Positions 7,231 through 16,645 of a stretch of 64,000 nt of DNA are shown here, piece after piece. The first letter of the stretch is position 1. Each line of letters begins with the position of its first letter. Source of the DNA: Bacteroidales bacterium UBA5219 (GTDB taxonomy: Bacteria; Bacteroidota; Bacteroidia; Bacteroidales; ML635J-15); assembly GCA_002412425.1 (NCBI GenBank), contig DHVB01000077.1:74340-138339 (forward strand), given 5' to 3'. The notes below the pieces were generated by a model. That model did no database searches, had not been told where the DNA came from, and worked only from the letters and a program-made list of their open reading frames with translations. Both the position numbers and the translations under genes were made by a program.

Positions 7231-8415
7231 TTATGAAACCTCAATATAAATTCTGTAAGAAGTTTCAGGCAAAACATTATTTAGTGATAAATAGCCACTT
7301 AGGATTTTATTATTTTCAATAATTAAAGGATTTTTTTGCTTTCTTGTTAAATTATCTTCATAAAAAAAGCCTTTTTGTGCATTGTGTTCAACAAACATTT
7401 TGCCTTTTTTGGTATTGTTTATGAATTTATCGAACAAAATTCTTGCAACATAACCCATAGTCAGTCGTAAATTTATTTCTACACAAGGATGAATTAATAT
7501 TTCAGAATTGTCGGAATACAAAAACATATCTACACCCAAAATTCCAGAATAATGCGGAGAAATTTCTTTTTGAATAAATTTTATAAGTAATTTTTGAATT
7601 TCTAAAAAACTTTCTTCTAAAACTCCGAGACTGCAAAGCTTGTGTAAAATTTCCCTATCACTCATTAATTCACAATATTGAAATCTGCCTCTATCTGTTT
7701 CAAATAATGAATATCCACAAAACTCAGCTTTATTTTCGGCACATAAAAATTCCATAGCAAAGTTCTGAACCACAGAATATTGCTTTTCGAGTATTACGCT
7801 TTTTTGTTTTTCTAAAATATTGCTTATCCAACCTAAATGACTATCGCTCAATTTATTTTTCACCCATTGCAAACCCTTACCACTACCCGACCACGGCGCT
7901 TTCACAACAACTTTAAGATTTTCGCTCACAAAATTTTGAACGCCTAAAAGCTCGCAACACTCTGAAGCTGAAACATTTAAGACTTTATCAGAATTAATAT
8001 TTTGAGATATAAAATTATGTGCTTTTATTGCTAAATTTCTGTGAGAAAGCTCTCGTATTTTTTCAAGTTTTTCAGAATTTGGGAATAAAGATTTATCTAC
8101 TTTTAAACCTTGCAATTGTTTATAAATTGTTTTATCCCAGCCCCAAACTTCAAGTTTTTGAACTTCAGAAAAATCTGAATTTAAACTTATAATATTTGCA
8201 TTTACTAATTGTGGGAATTTTAATTTTAATTCATTTAACCAATTTTCAGAACTTGAATAATCAAAAACAAAACACTTATCATTGCTAAACCAAATTGGGA
8301 AAACAGATAAATCTTGAGCAAATTTTTTAGCGGATTGTGGTGGATTAAAATTTTCATCATCACAAGCTAATGCTAAATCGTGTTCTGGATTGAATATGCA
8401 AAGTTTATTTTTCAT
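7231..8415 (-). CDS. Uncharacterised ATP-grasp-like protein
   Basis: 394 residues, cytoplasmic, no signal peptide. It opens with CIFNPEHDLALA, a block I recall from Bacteroidota proteins of unknown function. The middle has an ATP-grasp nucleotide signature, VVVKAPWSGSGKGLQWV (about 169-185, with Lys172 and a Gly-rich loop), and the C-terminal lobe has GVDMFLY (Asp296) and HPCVEINLRLTMGY with Glu313 and Asn315 placed like the Mg-binding Glu/Asn of ATP-grasp ligases. Such enzymes join a carboxylate to an amine or thiol through an acyl phosphate; the substrate cannot be told. It stands alone between purH and an OM barrel gene. Fold moderately sure, function unknown. Confidence 0.72.
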   Translation of the reverse strand: MKNKLCIFNPEHDLALACDDENFNPPQSAKKFAQDLSVFPIWFSNDKCFVFDYSSSENWLNELKLKFPQLVNANIISLNSDFSEVQKLEVWGWDKTIYKQLQGLKVDKSLFPNSEKLEKIRELSHRNLAIKAHNFISQNINSDKVLNVSASECCELLGVQNFVSENLKVVVKAPWSGSGKGLQWVKNKLSDSHLGWISNILEKQKSVILEKQYSVVQNFAMEFLCAENKAEFCGYSLFETDRGRFQYCELMSDREILHKLCSLGVLEESFLEIQKLLIKFIQKEISPHYSGILGVDMFLYSDNSEILIHPCVEINLRLTMGYVARILFDKFINNTKKGKMFVEHNAQKGFFYEDNLTRKQKNPLIIENNKILSGYLSLNNVLPETSYRIYIEVS

Positions 8416-8491
8416 AAAATATTTTCAAAAATAATAAATATTCATACTGCTTTTAGAAAATATTTTAAAAAGTTGAAAATAACGAATAAAA

Positions 8492-8513
8492 AAAGGAGGA
8501 ATTACCCTCCTTT
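8492..8513 (-). terminator. Rho-independent terminator of the OM barrel gene
   Basis: Stem AAAGGAGG (8492-8499) / CCTCCTTT (8506-8513) with loop AATTAC. The A run just before it on the plus strand gives the U tract for minus-strand transcription ending after 8546. Confidence 0.75.
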
Positions 8514-8545
8514 AAAATTTCGCGTTCTATTAAACTCAATGTTAA

Positions 8546-9229
8546 TCACTTAATTGGCAAAAAATAAGTTAAACCATAAGTCAAATAATTAATTCTATGA
8601 TTATTTGACAATGTTGTAAATTGTCTCTCAACATACTGATATTGCGCTTGCTTAGAAAGTTCATAAGTGTATTCTACTTTAAACTGAAAAGCACCCACAT
8701 TCTCAAAGGCAAGTTCCCAACCAACACCGCAATTTACAAATGCAGAAGGTTTATCAGGTTTTAAAATCTGCAATGAATAAAGTAAATCTCCATCATTATA
8801 CATCCCAGAGTTTGTTTTATCATTTGAAGTTAATATATAATTTATTCCACCACCAATATTAGCAACAAAAGTTGACTCATCGCTTACGCGTTTACGATAA
8901 TTTAAGTTTATCGGAACATTTAGCGAATAATGATTAAAATTTGTAATAGAGGTATAGTGTTTCGCATATTTAATATTTCTGTAAATTACATTGACATGAA
9001 CAGATGGCGAAATTACTTTAAAATTTCTTTGAACACAAACACCAAGTTTTATTGGCATTTTAGTTTCTAATGAAAATGGTTGTATAGTTACCATAAAATC
9101 TTCTAAAGGTTTGTTCCAGTTAAAATCACTAACAATATTTTCTAATGAAACCCCAACTTTATAGTTTTGAGCTTTCACATGCGTAATCGTAATTATAGCA
9201 ATAGTTAATAAAAAAACAAATCTTTTCAT
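8546..9229 (-). CDS. Outer-membrane beta-barrel protein
   Basis: 227 residues with a signal peptide (hydrophobic residues 4-17, cleavage after HVKA at about residue 20). The mature part alternates polar and hydrophobic residues in short strands, such as FVANIGGGINYIL, AFQFKVEYTYELSK and RINYLTYGLTYFLP, and ends in a strand with Phe/Leu near the C-terminus, as in small OM porin-like barrels (OmpW/OmpX-like size). It probably sits in the outer membrane; what it carries or binds is unknown. It is followed by a terminator and stands in the same direction as the CotH-like gene upstream. Confidence 0.75.
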   Translation of the reverse strand: MKRFVFLLTIAIITITHVKAQNYKVGVSLENIVSDFNWNKPLEDFMVTIQPFSLETKMPIKLGVCVQRNFKVISPSVHVNVIYRNIKYAKHYTSITNFNHYSLNVPINLNYRKRVSDESTFVANIGGGINYILTSNDKTNSGMYNDGDLLYSLQILKPDKPSAFVNCGVGWELAFENVGAFQFKVEYTYELSKQAQYQYVERQFTTLSNNHRINYLTYGLTYFLPIK

Positions 9230-9347
9230 CTTTAATAATAAAATTTATTTCCGCCTTACTTTGTTTTCAAGAGTTTTCAGGACAATTTCTTCTCTTTTTA
9301 AAAAAAGTGTAGTATAATCCATTCGCATTTAGTGAACTATTATAGAG

Positions 9348-10859
9348 TCAACTTAAATTTGAAAAATAATTATCTAAATAATTAAGCCGTGCTGATATCC
9401 AAGTTTTGATATAATTATATTCTGCTTCTGTATTAATATTTAATTTCCAAATTAAATTTTCTTTTTCAATAATTCCAGATTTTAATATCAAGCTCAAAGG
9501 TTTTTCAAATTCTAGTAAAATTTCTTCTTGCGAAAAAACATTCTGACGCAAGGCAAACCATCTATTTTTTAATTTAGTTTTAAAATCATTTGGATTTAAT
9601 TCAAAAAGTCTATCATACAGATAATTAGTAGTTATGAATGTTGGTTCTGTATAAGTTCCGTCCCAAAATAATCCCCAAGTTGCATCTAAATCCCAAGGAA
9701 TAATCACAAATTTTCCTGTCTGAGCAGATTTTATTAAAAAAGTATTTTTACCAGCATTATCAAGAGCAAACAATAAGTTCATAAACAAGTAATAATCAAT
9801 AAAATTATCAATATCAATATAATAAGATATTGAGTCTCGAAAGTTCTCATCACTTGAATTTACAATAAAGTTACGTAAATCTTTTAATGGATTCCAATTT
9901 AGATAAAATTTTGGGTCAGGATGTTTTTGTTCCCAGCCGTCCCAAAACTCATTTTTTGAAATATTATCATTAGCAAATTCAAATCTTGTTGCACCTTCGC
10001 TCCAATCATAAGCCTTGTAAAGAACTTCAGAATTTGCTTTTAAATTTAAAATTTCGTTACTAAAATTTTCACCTAAGAAATATAAACCTTGATGCTCATT
10101 GTTTATAAACAATTCAACAGGTGTAGTATTTATTGAAAAATGATTTGGAGAATTACTAATTTTTGCCCAAACGTAAAACGACACAGAATTTCTAACTCTT
10201 AAATTATCCATATAAGCAGCATCTAAAATCCATTTCCAATTTTCTCTATTCCCAACAAGGGTAGTCATTTGGTAAGACTTAATATCTTGATTAGCAAGAG
10301 TGTTGAAGCCTAAACTTTTTTTAGGATAAATTTGAGAAGTTGCACCTCTAATTTCCACACCTATATAACAAGAATAATCTGATTTAAAACTTTCGGGATA
10401 TACAATTTGAAAATAAGCTGGAATTTTAGGTTCATCAAAAATTGTCAAAGTCTTTGAAAGCCTGACTATCGGCAAAGGTGTAAACCTTAATTGTATTTCA
10501 ACAGAATCATTTTTTGTAACAAAATAAAAACTATATGCTTTTTTATATTCAAAATTCTCAGAATCAGACTGCAAATACTCTGAATTTTTTAATAATTTTC
10601 CTTTATAATACACTTTTACTAATGGACTAAAACTAAGTTTTGGATTAAAATTTTGAAGTTCTGTTTCAACTATACTATAAGTTAAAGTATTTGTTGCTTC
10701 GTCAAAAAAGCAAGGTTTTGAGTTAAAATATAAAAGCGATTCTAATTGTAAATTGTCATCTGTTTCGGGAATTAATACAATTTCTTCGCGATAACACGAT
10801 GTTGTTCCAGCTAAAATCGTCAGAAAAATTGCTATTTTTATTATTTTTTTATAAAACAT
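9348..10859 (-). CDS. CotH-kinase family lipoprotein
   Basis: 503 residues. A lipobox LAGTTSC with Cys22 marks it as a lipoprotein. A short N-terminal beta domain (about 30-135) precedes the CotH domain: YIGVEIRGATSQIYPKKSLG corresponds to the CotH RGxSS/PKKS region, YMDNLRVRNS and QGLYFLGENF follow, and FVIIPWDLDATWGLF carries the PWDLD metal-binding motif. CotH proteins are atypical kinases; spore-coat CotH phosphorylates other proteins, and similar domains are common on bacterial envelopes and cellulosomal proteins. The target here is unknown. Confidence 0.88.
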   Translation of the reverse strand: MFYKKIIKIAIFLTILAGTTSCYREEIVLIPETDDNLQLESLLYFNSKPCFFDEATNTLTYSIVETELQNFNPKLSFSPLVKVYYKGKLLKNSEYLQSDSENFEYKKAYSFYFVTKNDSVEIQLRFTPLPIVRLSKTLTIFDEPKIPAYFQIVYPESFKSDYSCYIGVEIRGATSQIYPKKSLGFNTLANQDIKSYQMTTLVGNRENWKWILDAAYMDNLRVRNSVSFYVWAKISNSPNHFSINTTPVELFINNEHQGLYFLGENFSNEILNLKANSEVLYKAYDWSEGATRFEFANDNISKNEFWDGWEQKHPDPKFYLNWNPLKDLRNFIVNSSDENFRDSISYYIDIDNFIDYYLFMNLLFALDNAGKNTFLIKSAQTGKFVIIPWDLDATWGLFWDGTYTEPTFITTNYLYDRLFELNPNDFKTKLKNRWFALRQNVFSQEEILLEFEKPLSLILKSGIIEKENLIWKLNINTEAEYNYIKTWISARLNYLDNYFSNLS

Positions 10860-10986
10860 TAAAATTATTTTTCAGTTTTAACCCTTTTAAACCATTGCAA
10901 TTACGATAAAACTTTTAAAAACAAGTTTAAAATTAAGTTGAAAGTCAAAAATAAAAAAAATAATTCAATAATTAAAAATAATAGCT

Positions 10987-10994
10987 TATCTTTG
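10987..10994 (+). promoter_or_regulatory. Candidate -7 box (TATCTTTG) of rpsP-rimM
   Basis: TATCTTTG is an exact match to TAnnTTTG, 50 bases before the rpsP ATG. No convincing -33 TTG at 17-23 bases upstream; ribosomal protein promoters in this phylum often rely on A/T-rich upstream DNA, which is present here. Confidence 0.5.
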
Positions 10995-10998
10995 CACC

Positions 10999-11015
10999 TC
11001 GGTTCGAGAAACCGA
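10999..11015 (+). promoter_or_regulatory. Leader hairpin in the rpsP 5' UTR
   Basis: TCGGTT (10999-11004) pairs with AACCGA (11010-11015) around a 5-base loop. It falls right at the expected transcript start downstream of the -7 box, about 30 bases before the ATG. It could be a stabilising 5' hairpin or a ribosomal-protein binding site. Confidence 0.4.
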
Positions 11016-11044
11016 TATTTATTAATAATTTAATTAATTATCTT

Positions 11045-11674
11045 ATGGCAGTAAAATTAAGATTGGCAAGACACGGACGCAAAAGACAACCTTATTATTA
11101 CATTGTTGCAGCCGACAGCCGCGCACCACGTGATGGTAAATTTATTGAAAGAATTGGTTCTTACAGTCCTGTAAGTAACCCTGCTAAAATCGAATTAGAT
11201 TTCGATAGAGCATTAACTTGGTTAATGAATGGAGCACAACCAAGCGACACAGTAAGAAGAATTTTATCTTACAAAGGAGTTCTAATGAAAAAACACTTGT
11301 TAGAAGGTGTTAAAAAAGGAGCTTTTAACGAAGAAGAAGCTGAAAAACGTTTCAAAGCTTGGTTAGCAGAAAAAGAAGCTAAAATTTCTTCTAAAGTTTC
11401 TAACTTAGAATTAGCACAACGCGAAGCTGATAAAGCAAGATTAGAAGCTGAACGTAAAGTTAAAGAACAAAAAGCTCAAGAACTTGCTAAGAAATTCGCA
11501 GCTGAAGCAGAAGCAGCTAAAGCAGCTCAAGAAGCTGAAAAAGCAGAAGAAGCAACTGAAGAAGCAAAAGCAGAAGCACCAGAAGCTAAAGCTGAAGAAA
11601 AAGTAGAAGCTAAAGTTGAAGAAAAAGCTGAAGAAGAAAAAGCTGAAGAAACAACTGAGAATACTCAGGAGTAA
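11045..11674 (+). CDS. rpsP: 30S ribosomal protein S16 with long charged C-terminal tail
   Basis: 209 residues. The first 80-85 residues are a standard S16 ([50 protein letters not shown]), a small-subunit protein that binds 16S rRNA early in assembly. The rest, from about residue 115, is a low-complexity Ala/Glu/Lys tail likely to be helical or disordered. Extended S16 tails are common in Bacteroidota, but this one is long (about 95 residues beyond the folded part). It is followed after 2 bases by rimM, its usual partner in assembly. Confidence 0.97.
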   Translation: MAVKLRLARHGRKRQPYYYIVAADSRAPRDGKFIERIGSYSPVSNPAKIELDFDRALTWLMNGAQPSDTVRRILSYKGVLMKKHLLEGVKKGAFNEEEAEKRFKAWLAEKEAKISSKVSNLELAQREADKARLEAERKVKEQKAQELAKKFAAEAEAAKAAQEAEKAEEATEEAKAEAPEAKAEEKVEAKVEEKAEEEKAEETTENTQE

Positions 11675-11676
11675 TT

Positions 11677-12213
11677 ATGTTTTTTGGTAAGGAAGAATTA
11701 ATAAAAATTGCAGAAATCCAAAGAACACACGGAGTTGACGGCAAAGTTTTATTAAACATCAGCCAAGATTTCGATAAAAGTATTTTCACAGAAGATTTAC
11801 CGGTTTTCCTGATTATTGATGGAATGCCGGTTCCTTTTTTTATAGAACACAGTAAAAGCCAAGGTAAAAATGTTGTCGTTAAATTACGGCATATAGAATC
11901 TTTAGAAAAAGCAGAAAAATTTGTCGGAACAGAAATTATGACTTTAAAATCCTTGTTTGACGATTTTGACGAAGATGAAGATAACGAGAAAGACATTGAA
12001 GGCTATAGTGTTTATGATAAAAAATTTGGATTCATCGGTCAAGTGTGCATGCTTAACAATATTCCTGGAAATCCTGTGATAGAAATAAATTTTAAAGAAA
12101 AAATTATAATTATCCCTTACGCGGAAGATATTATTCTCGAAATTAATGACGAGAAAAAAGAAATACAAATCTCTGCACCCGAAGGACTTATTGATTTGTA
12201 TTTGGAAATGTAG
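11677..12213 (+). CDS. rimM: 16S rRNA processing / ribosome maturation factor RimM
   Basis: 178 residues. RimM binds ribosomal protein S19 and helps maturation of the 30S head. The N-terminal RimM domain begins with IAEIQRTHGVDGKVLLNI, and the C-terminal PRC-barrel spans about 95-175 (GYSVYDKKFGFIGQV, IPGNPVIEI, IIIPYAEDIILEI). It starts 2 bases after the rpsP stop, and the gene pair is conserved across bacteria. A long hairpin follows the stop codon. Confidence 0.95.
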   Translation: MFFGKEELIKIAEIQRTHGVDGKVLLNISQDFDKSIFTEDLPVFLIIDGMPVPFFIEHSKSQGKNVVVKLRHIESLEKAEKFVGTEIMTLKSLFDDFDEDEDNEKDIEGYSVYDKKFGFIGQVCMLNNIPGNPVIEINFKEKIIIIPYAEDIILEINDEKKEIQISAPEGLIDLYLEM

Positions 12214-12217
12214 TTTG

Positions 12218-12266
12218 GGTTTTGGCGGGATTTTTGCCAACTTGTTGCAAAAATCATGACAAAACC
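12218..12266 (+). terminator. Long hairpin after rimM, possible terminator
   Basis: Inner stem GATTTTTGC (12229-12237) / GCAAAAATC (12247-12255) is perfect over 9 bp, and an outer stem GGTTTTG (12218-12224) / CAAAACC (12260-12266) adds 7 bp. There is no U tract after it, so intrinsic termination is uncertain; it may instead protect the 3' end of the rpsP-rimM mRNA. Confidence 0.5.
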
Positions 12267-12321
12267 AACACAAAGGACTATTAAATTTTACAACAAATTT
12301 CAATATTTAGCTTTTTTCTCT

Positions 12322-12329
12322 TAACTTTG
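12322..12329 (+). promoter_or_regulatory. Candidate -7 box (TAACTTTG) of polA
   Basis: TAACTTTG matches TAnnTTTG and lies 16 bases before the polA ATG, implying a very short leader. No clear -33 box. Confidence 0.45.
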
Positions 12330-12345
12330 GACAAAACTTTAACGA

Positions 12346-15135
12346 ATGAAAAACAAAATATTTCTCTTAGATGCTTACGCACTGATTTTCAGGTCGTATT
12401 ATGCTTTTATAAAAAATCCACGTATTAATTCAAAAGGCTTAAACACATCTGCAATTTTTGGATTTGTGAATACTTTAGAAGAAGTTTTAAACAAAGAAAA
12501 ACCAAGTCATATCGCAGTTGTTTTCGACCCTTCTGGACCAAATTTTAGACATGAAATTTTTCCTGAATACAAAGCTAACAGAGAAGCAACACCCGAAGAC
12601 ATTAAACTTTCTGTTCCATACATTAAGCAAATTCTAGAAGCATACAAAATTCCTGTTATTCAAGTAAGTGGTTACGAAGCCGATGATGTTATTGGAACAC
12701 TTGCCAAAAAATTTGGAAATGCCGAAAACGATGTTTTTATGATGACTCCCGATAAAGATTATGCTCAATTAATTGATGAAAACATCTTTATGTTTAAGCC
12801 TGCACGCGGTGGAAAAGCTGCGGAAGTTATTGGTCTAACAGAACTTAATCAACAATATGGAGTTAGCGATCCCGAACAAGTAATAGATATTTTAGCATTG
12901 TGGGGAGATACATCTGATAATATTCCCGGCGTTCCAGGAATTGGCGAAATAACTGCCAGTAAATTAATTGATAAATTTGGAAATATCGACAGTATTTATG
13001 CAAATATTCACAAATTAGTTGGCAAACAAAAAGAAAGCTTAGAAAAAAACAAAGAACAATTATATCTGTCTCGACATTTGGTTACTATTGACACAAAAGT
13101 GCCTGTAGAAACAAATATGGAAGAGCTAAAATTAGAAGAGCCTGACTTTGTAAAACTCAACCAAATTTTTGATGAATTAGAATTTAGAACTTTAAAAAAC
13201 AGAGTTATTGGCGAAAATATTAGTCAAGTAAAACAAAAAACTGCTCCAAGCCAAGGCAATCTGCAATTAGATTTATTTTCTTCAATTCCAAATTCTGAAA
13301 ATGTCCAAGCTGAAATACCTGACATTACAACAAATAATAGAGATGTTGATTATAAACTTATAGAAACTCTTTACGAAATTGAAGATTTAATCCCAAAACT
13401 AAACGAACACAAAGAAATTTGTTTAGATACAGAAACTACAAGTCTTGATATAATGCAAGCCGAAATTGTTGGAATTTCTTTATCAGTTGTCGAAAATCAA
13501 GCTTATTTTATTATTCTTCCTCAAGGTTTTGATACTGCTAAAGAGATTTTAGAAATGTTTAATCCAATTTTTCAAAATAAAGAAAAAGTAATTATTGGAC
13601 AGAATTTAAAGTATGATTTAGAAATTTTAGATAAATATGGAATTAATGTAAAAGCACAATTGTTTGATACAATGATTGCTCATTACTTAATCGAACCAGA
13701 ACAAAAACATGGAATAGATTTTCTTGCGGCTACTTATTTGAATTATACAATGATTTCGTATGAAGATTTGGTTGGCAAAGGAAAAAATGAAAAACATATC
13801 AGAGATGTTGACACTAAATTACTCAGTTTTTATGCTTGCGAAGATGCTGATATTACTTTAAAACTTAAAAACATATTCACTCCTATTTTAAAAGAAAATA
13901 ATTTAGAACCTTTATTTTTTGAGGTTGAAATGCCATTAGTAAAAGTTCTTGCCAATATGGAAAAAACTGGAGTTAGTTTAGATGTAGAAATAGTAAAAGA
14001 GCAGTCGCAAATTTTAAGAAAAGAACTTTTACAAATAGAAGAAAAAATTTATGAACTTGCTGGAGAGACATTTAACATAGCTTCTCCAAAGCAGTTAGGA
14101 ATTATTCTTTTTGAAAAATTAAAAATTATTTCAAATCCTAAAAAAACAAAAACCAAACAATATAGCACTGGCGAAGAAGAACTTTTAAAACTTAAAGACC
14201 TTCATCCTATCATCAATGAAATTTTGGAATTTAGAAGTATTAATAAATTAATAAATACTTATGTAGATGTTTTACCACAATTAGTAAATCCAAAAACAAA
14301 CAAAATTCACACAAGTTTCAATCAAACAGTTACAAGCACAGGTCGTTTAAGTTCTAATAATCCAAATTTACAAAACATTCCTATTCGAGACGAAAGAGGT
14401 AGAGAACTACGTAAAGCTTTTGTTGCTTCTGATTCTGAGCATGTATTTTTATCTGCTGACTATTCTCAAATTGAGTTAAGAATTATGGCTCATGTAAGCG
14501 AAGACAAAAATATGTTAGACGCTTTTAATAAATTTAGTACAGATATTCACTCTGCCACAGCTGCTCAAATATTTAAAGTTGATGCTGAAAATGTTACACG
14601 CGAAATGAGAAATCAAGCAAAAACTGCAAACTTTGGAATTATTTATGGAATTTCAGCCTTTGGTTTAGCACAACGCTTAAATATTTCACGTACTGATGCT
14701 AAAACTTTAATTGACAATTATTTTGAAACTTTCCCTGGCGTAAAAGCTTATATGGAAGCAAGCATAGCAAAAGCACGTGAAAATCAATATGTAGAAACAA
14801 TTTTCGGAAGACGCAGAAAGTTAGCCGATATAAATAGCAACAATGCAATAGTCAGATCTTATGCTGAAAGAAATGCTATAAATGCACCAATACAAGGCTC
14901 AGCAGCAGATATTATAAAATTGGCTATGGTAAACATTTGCAAAAAATTTGAAGAAAACAATTTAAAATCAAAAATGATATTGCAAGTCCACGACGAACTA
15001 AATTTTGATGTTTACAAACCCGAATTAGAGCAAGTAAAACAAATTGTTAAGGACGAAATGCAAAATGTTGTAACACTCAAAGTCCCACTAATTGTAGAAA
15101 TTGGAGTTGCCGACAATTGGTTAGAAGCACATTAA
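12346..15135 (+). CDS. polA: DNA polymerase I
   Basis: 929 residues, full length. PolA removes RNA primers and fills gaps in lagging-strand synthesis and repair. Domains in order: 5' nuclease (1 to about 290; DPSGPNFRHEIFPEYKANRE, YEADDVIGTL, PGVPGIGEITASKL), 3'-5' exonuclease (about 345-520) with its DEDD-type residues Asp361 and Glu363 in DTETTS, and the family-A polymerase. Motif A starts at Asp705 (DYSQIELRI), the finger helix is RNQAKTANFGIIYGISAFG, and motif C is HDELNFDV at 882-889. The proofreading residues look intact. The stop is 4 bases from the convergent next gene. Confidence 0.98.
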   Translation: MKNKIFLLDAYALIFRSYYAFIKNPRINSKGLNTSAIFGFVNTLEEVLNKEKPSHIAVVFDPSGPNFRHEIFPEYKANREATPEDIKLSVPYIKQILEAYKIPVIQVSGYEADDVIGTLAKKFGNAENDVFMMTPDKDYAQLIDENIFMFKPARGGKAAEVIGLTELNQQYGVSDPEQVIDILALWGDTSDNIPGVPGIGEITASKLIDKFGNIDSIYANIHKLVGKQKESLEKNKEQLYLSRHLVTIDTKVPVETNMEELKLEEPDFVKLNQIFDELEFRTLKNRVIGENISQVKQKTAPSQGNLQLDLFSSIPNSENVQAEIPDITTNNRDVDYKLIETLYEIEDLIPKLNEHKEICLDTETTSLDIMQAEIVGISLSVVENQAYFIILPQGFDTAKEILEMFNPIFQNKEKVIIGQNLKYDLEILDKYGINVKAQLFDTMIAHYLIEPEQKHGIDFLAATYLNYTMISYEDLVGKGKNEKHIRDVDTKLLSFYACEDADITLKLKNIFTPILKENNLEPLFFEVEMPLVKVLANMEKTGVSLDVEIVKEQSQILRKELLQIEEKIYELAGETFNIASPKQLGIILFEKLKIISNPKKTKTKQYSTGEEELLKLKDLHPIINEILEFRSINKLINTYVDVLPQLVNPKTNKIHTSFNQTVTSTGRLSSNNPNLQNIPIRDERGRELRKAFVASDSEHVFLSADYSQIELRIMAHVSEDKNMLDAFNKFSTDIHSATAAQIFKVDAENVTREMRNQAKTANFGIIYGISAFGLAQRLNISRTDAKTLIDNYFETFPGVKAYMEASIAKARENQYVETIFGRRRKLADINSNNAIVRSYAERNAINAPIQGSAADIIKLAMVNICKKFEENNLKSKMILQVHDELNFDVYKPELEQVKQIVKDEMQNVVTLKVPLIVEIGVADNWLEAH

Positions 15136-15139
15136 AAAA

Positions 15140-16570
15140 TTATTTTTTAGGTAATTTATCTTCAACATATTTGAAGAAATATTTCTCGAAATTTTCTGAT
15201 GGTGAAGGTGCCGGAGACATTAATAAACTTCCACGTGTATCAACTAAAAAATAAGTTGGGTATGTATCAATTTTATAAGTAGATATTGTTTGTGAGTTTA
15301 TTTCCGTAAATAAAAAAGTCCAGCCAAATTCGTTTTTATTAATATATGCTTTGGCACTTTCAATATCGCTGTCTGTAAGAATAGTTACAAAATTACATAC
15401 TTCTTTATATCGTTTGTGAAGATTTCCCATCATAGCAAATTCCAACTGACAAGAATAAGTTTTGGTATTTGCAAATTGAATATAAGTGTATTTATTTTTA
15501 AATTCTTTTAAGCTATGCATTTCTCCTGCTGTATCAGGCAGTTCAAATGGAGGAGCTATTGTTCCTTTTGCCATGCTTAAAACATTGTCAGCAATATTTT
15601 GAGCCACATCTTGATGAAAAGGATATTGTGTAGAAAGATGTACAGAGTCTAAAGTCAATAAAAGTGGCAACCATTGTAAATTACCCCCACCAAAAGCATC
15701 ATTAAGTCCTTTTAAAATTACCAATTCTTGAAATTGATTGTTTCTGAGAGATAAATTCCTGCTTAAAAACTTCTTCAAACGACTGATACTATGCCCATAA
15801 GTAATTATTGCGTAAAGAGAATCGCCGTGAGGTGCAACTAATAACAAATCAAAATATTTAGCATAAATATTATTAAACAAATCCATGTAAGCAGGATTGT
15901 CGTAAAGCACAGGAGCTTTAGTGTAATAGCTATAAACTATTTGGTCTTCATACTGTTTTTGAGTTGCTATATTTTTTAGAGCAGCAATTCTATATTTTTT
16001 ATAATCTTGAAAATATTGATTATCGTAATTATTAAACTTTGAATTTATCTCTGTAATAAAAGTATCAACATCTGTTTGCAAGCCATTTACATATAATTCA
16101 ATATATTTTAAATCTAAATAACGAAAATAGTAATAATCAAAATCTAAAATTAAATAATTCAAATCTGTTGGTTGCATATTTTTAATCCCGATTTGAATTG
16201 TTTCACTACTAAAAAATGGATTAAAAATATCTGATAGAGATTTTTCTTGAAATGGTGGCAATATCAATTCATAGCTTGCATCAGGCTCTGCATAAAAATA
16301 TGCATGATAAATTCCAAATTCTGCAAACACATATGTTATATCGTCAACTTCAAAATTAACATCAAACTTACCATCTTTATCGATTTCTAACTCAAACAAT
16401 TGCTTTTTTATAAAAGTTATTCTATCCGAATATTTATAAAAGATTATCGTATTTGAAGCATATTCTTTAGCCTCACCAAATATATGCACATTGCCAGCTC
16501 TAAGCCCAAAACTCAAGGCTATGAATAATATAAAAATCGTTTTTTTTAAATTTATCATATTTTTATGCAA
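15140..16570 (-). CDS. Exported thioredoxin-fold protein lacking CXXC
   Basis: 476 residues with an N-terminal signal peptide (hydrophobic FILFIALSFGLRAG; the second Met at residue 5 is an equally possible start). The middle 300 residues are Tyr/Asp-rich and helical without a recognised motif. The last 140 residues are a TlpA/AhpC-like thioredoxin fold: APPFELPDTAGEMHSLKEF, then a beta-strand TYIQFANT, and later the cis-Pro loop TYPTYFLVDTRG. Where TlpA-type reductases have CXXC, this protein has TYSCQLEF with a single Cys, so disulfide reductase chemistry of the normal kind is not expected. Bacteroidota encode many such DUF4369/TlpA-like paralogues. Function unknown. Confidence 0.78.
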   Translation of the reverse strand: MHKNMINLKKTIFILFIALSFGLRAGNVHIFGEAKEYASNTIIFYKYSDRITFIKKQLFELEIDKDGKFDVNFEVDDITYVFAEFGIYHAYFYAEPDASYELILPPFQEKSLSDIFNPFFSSETIQIGIKNMQPTDLNYLILDFDYYYFRYLDLKYIELYVNGLQTDVDTFITEINSKFNNYDNQYFQDYKKYRIAALKNIATQKQYEDQIVYSYYTKAPVLYDNPAYMDLFNNIYAKYFDLLLVAPHGDSLYAIITYGHSISRLKKFLSRNLSLRNNQFQELVILKGLNDAFGGGNLQWLPLLLTLDSVHLSTQYPFHQDVAQNIADNVLSMAKGTIAPPFELPDTAGEMHSLKEFKNKYTYIQFANTKTYSCQLEFAMMGNLHKRYKEVCNFVTILTDSDIESAKAYINKNEFGWTFLFTEINSQTISTYKIDTYPTYFLVDTRGSLLMSPAPSPSENFEKYFFKYVEDKLPKK

Positions 16571-16645
16571 ATACTTTTTTCAATATCACTATTATAACTT
16601 GAATTAGTATCACTTTATTTTATCAGCCAACAATAAAAAAAAGAC

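Noticed and set aside
10996..11015. GGTTCGAGAAACC, looks like a tRNA T arm
   Set aside because: No acceptor, anticodon arm or CCA end in the surrounding sequence, and a promoter box and the rpsP leader occupy the place.
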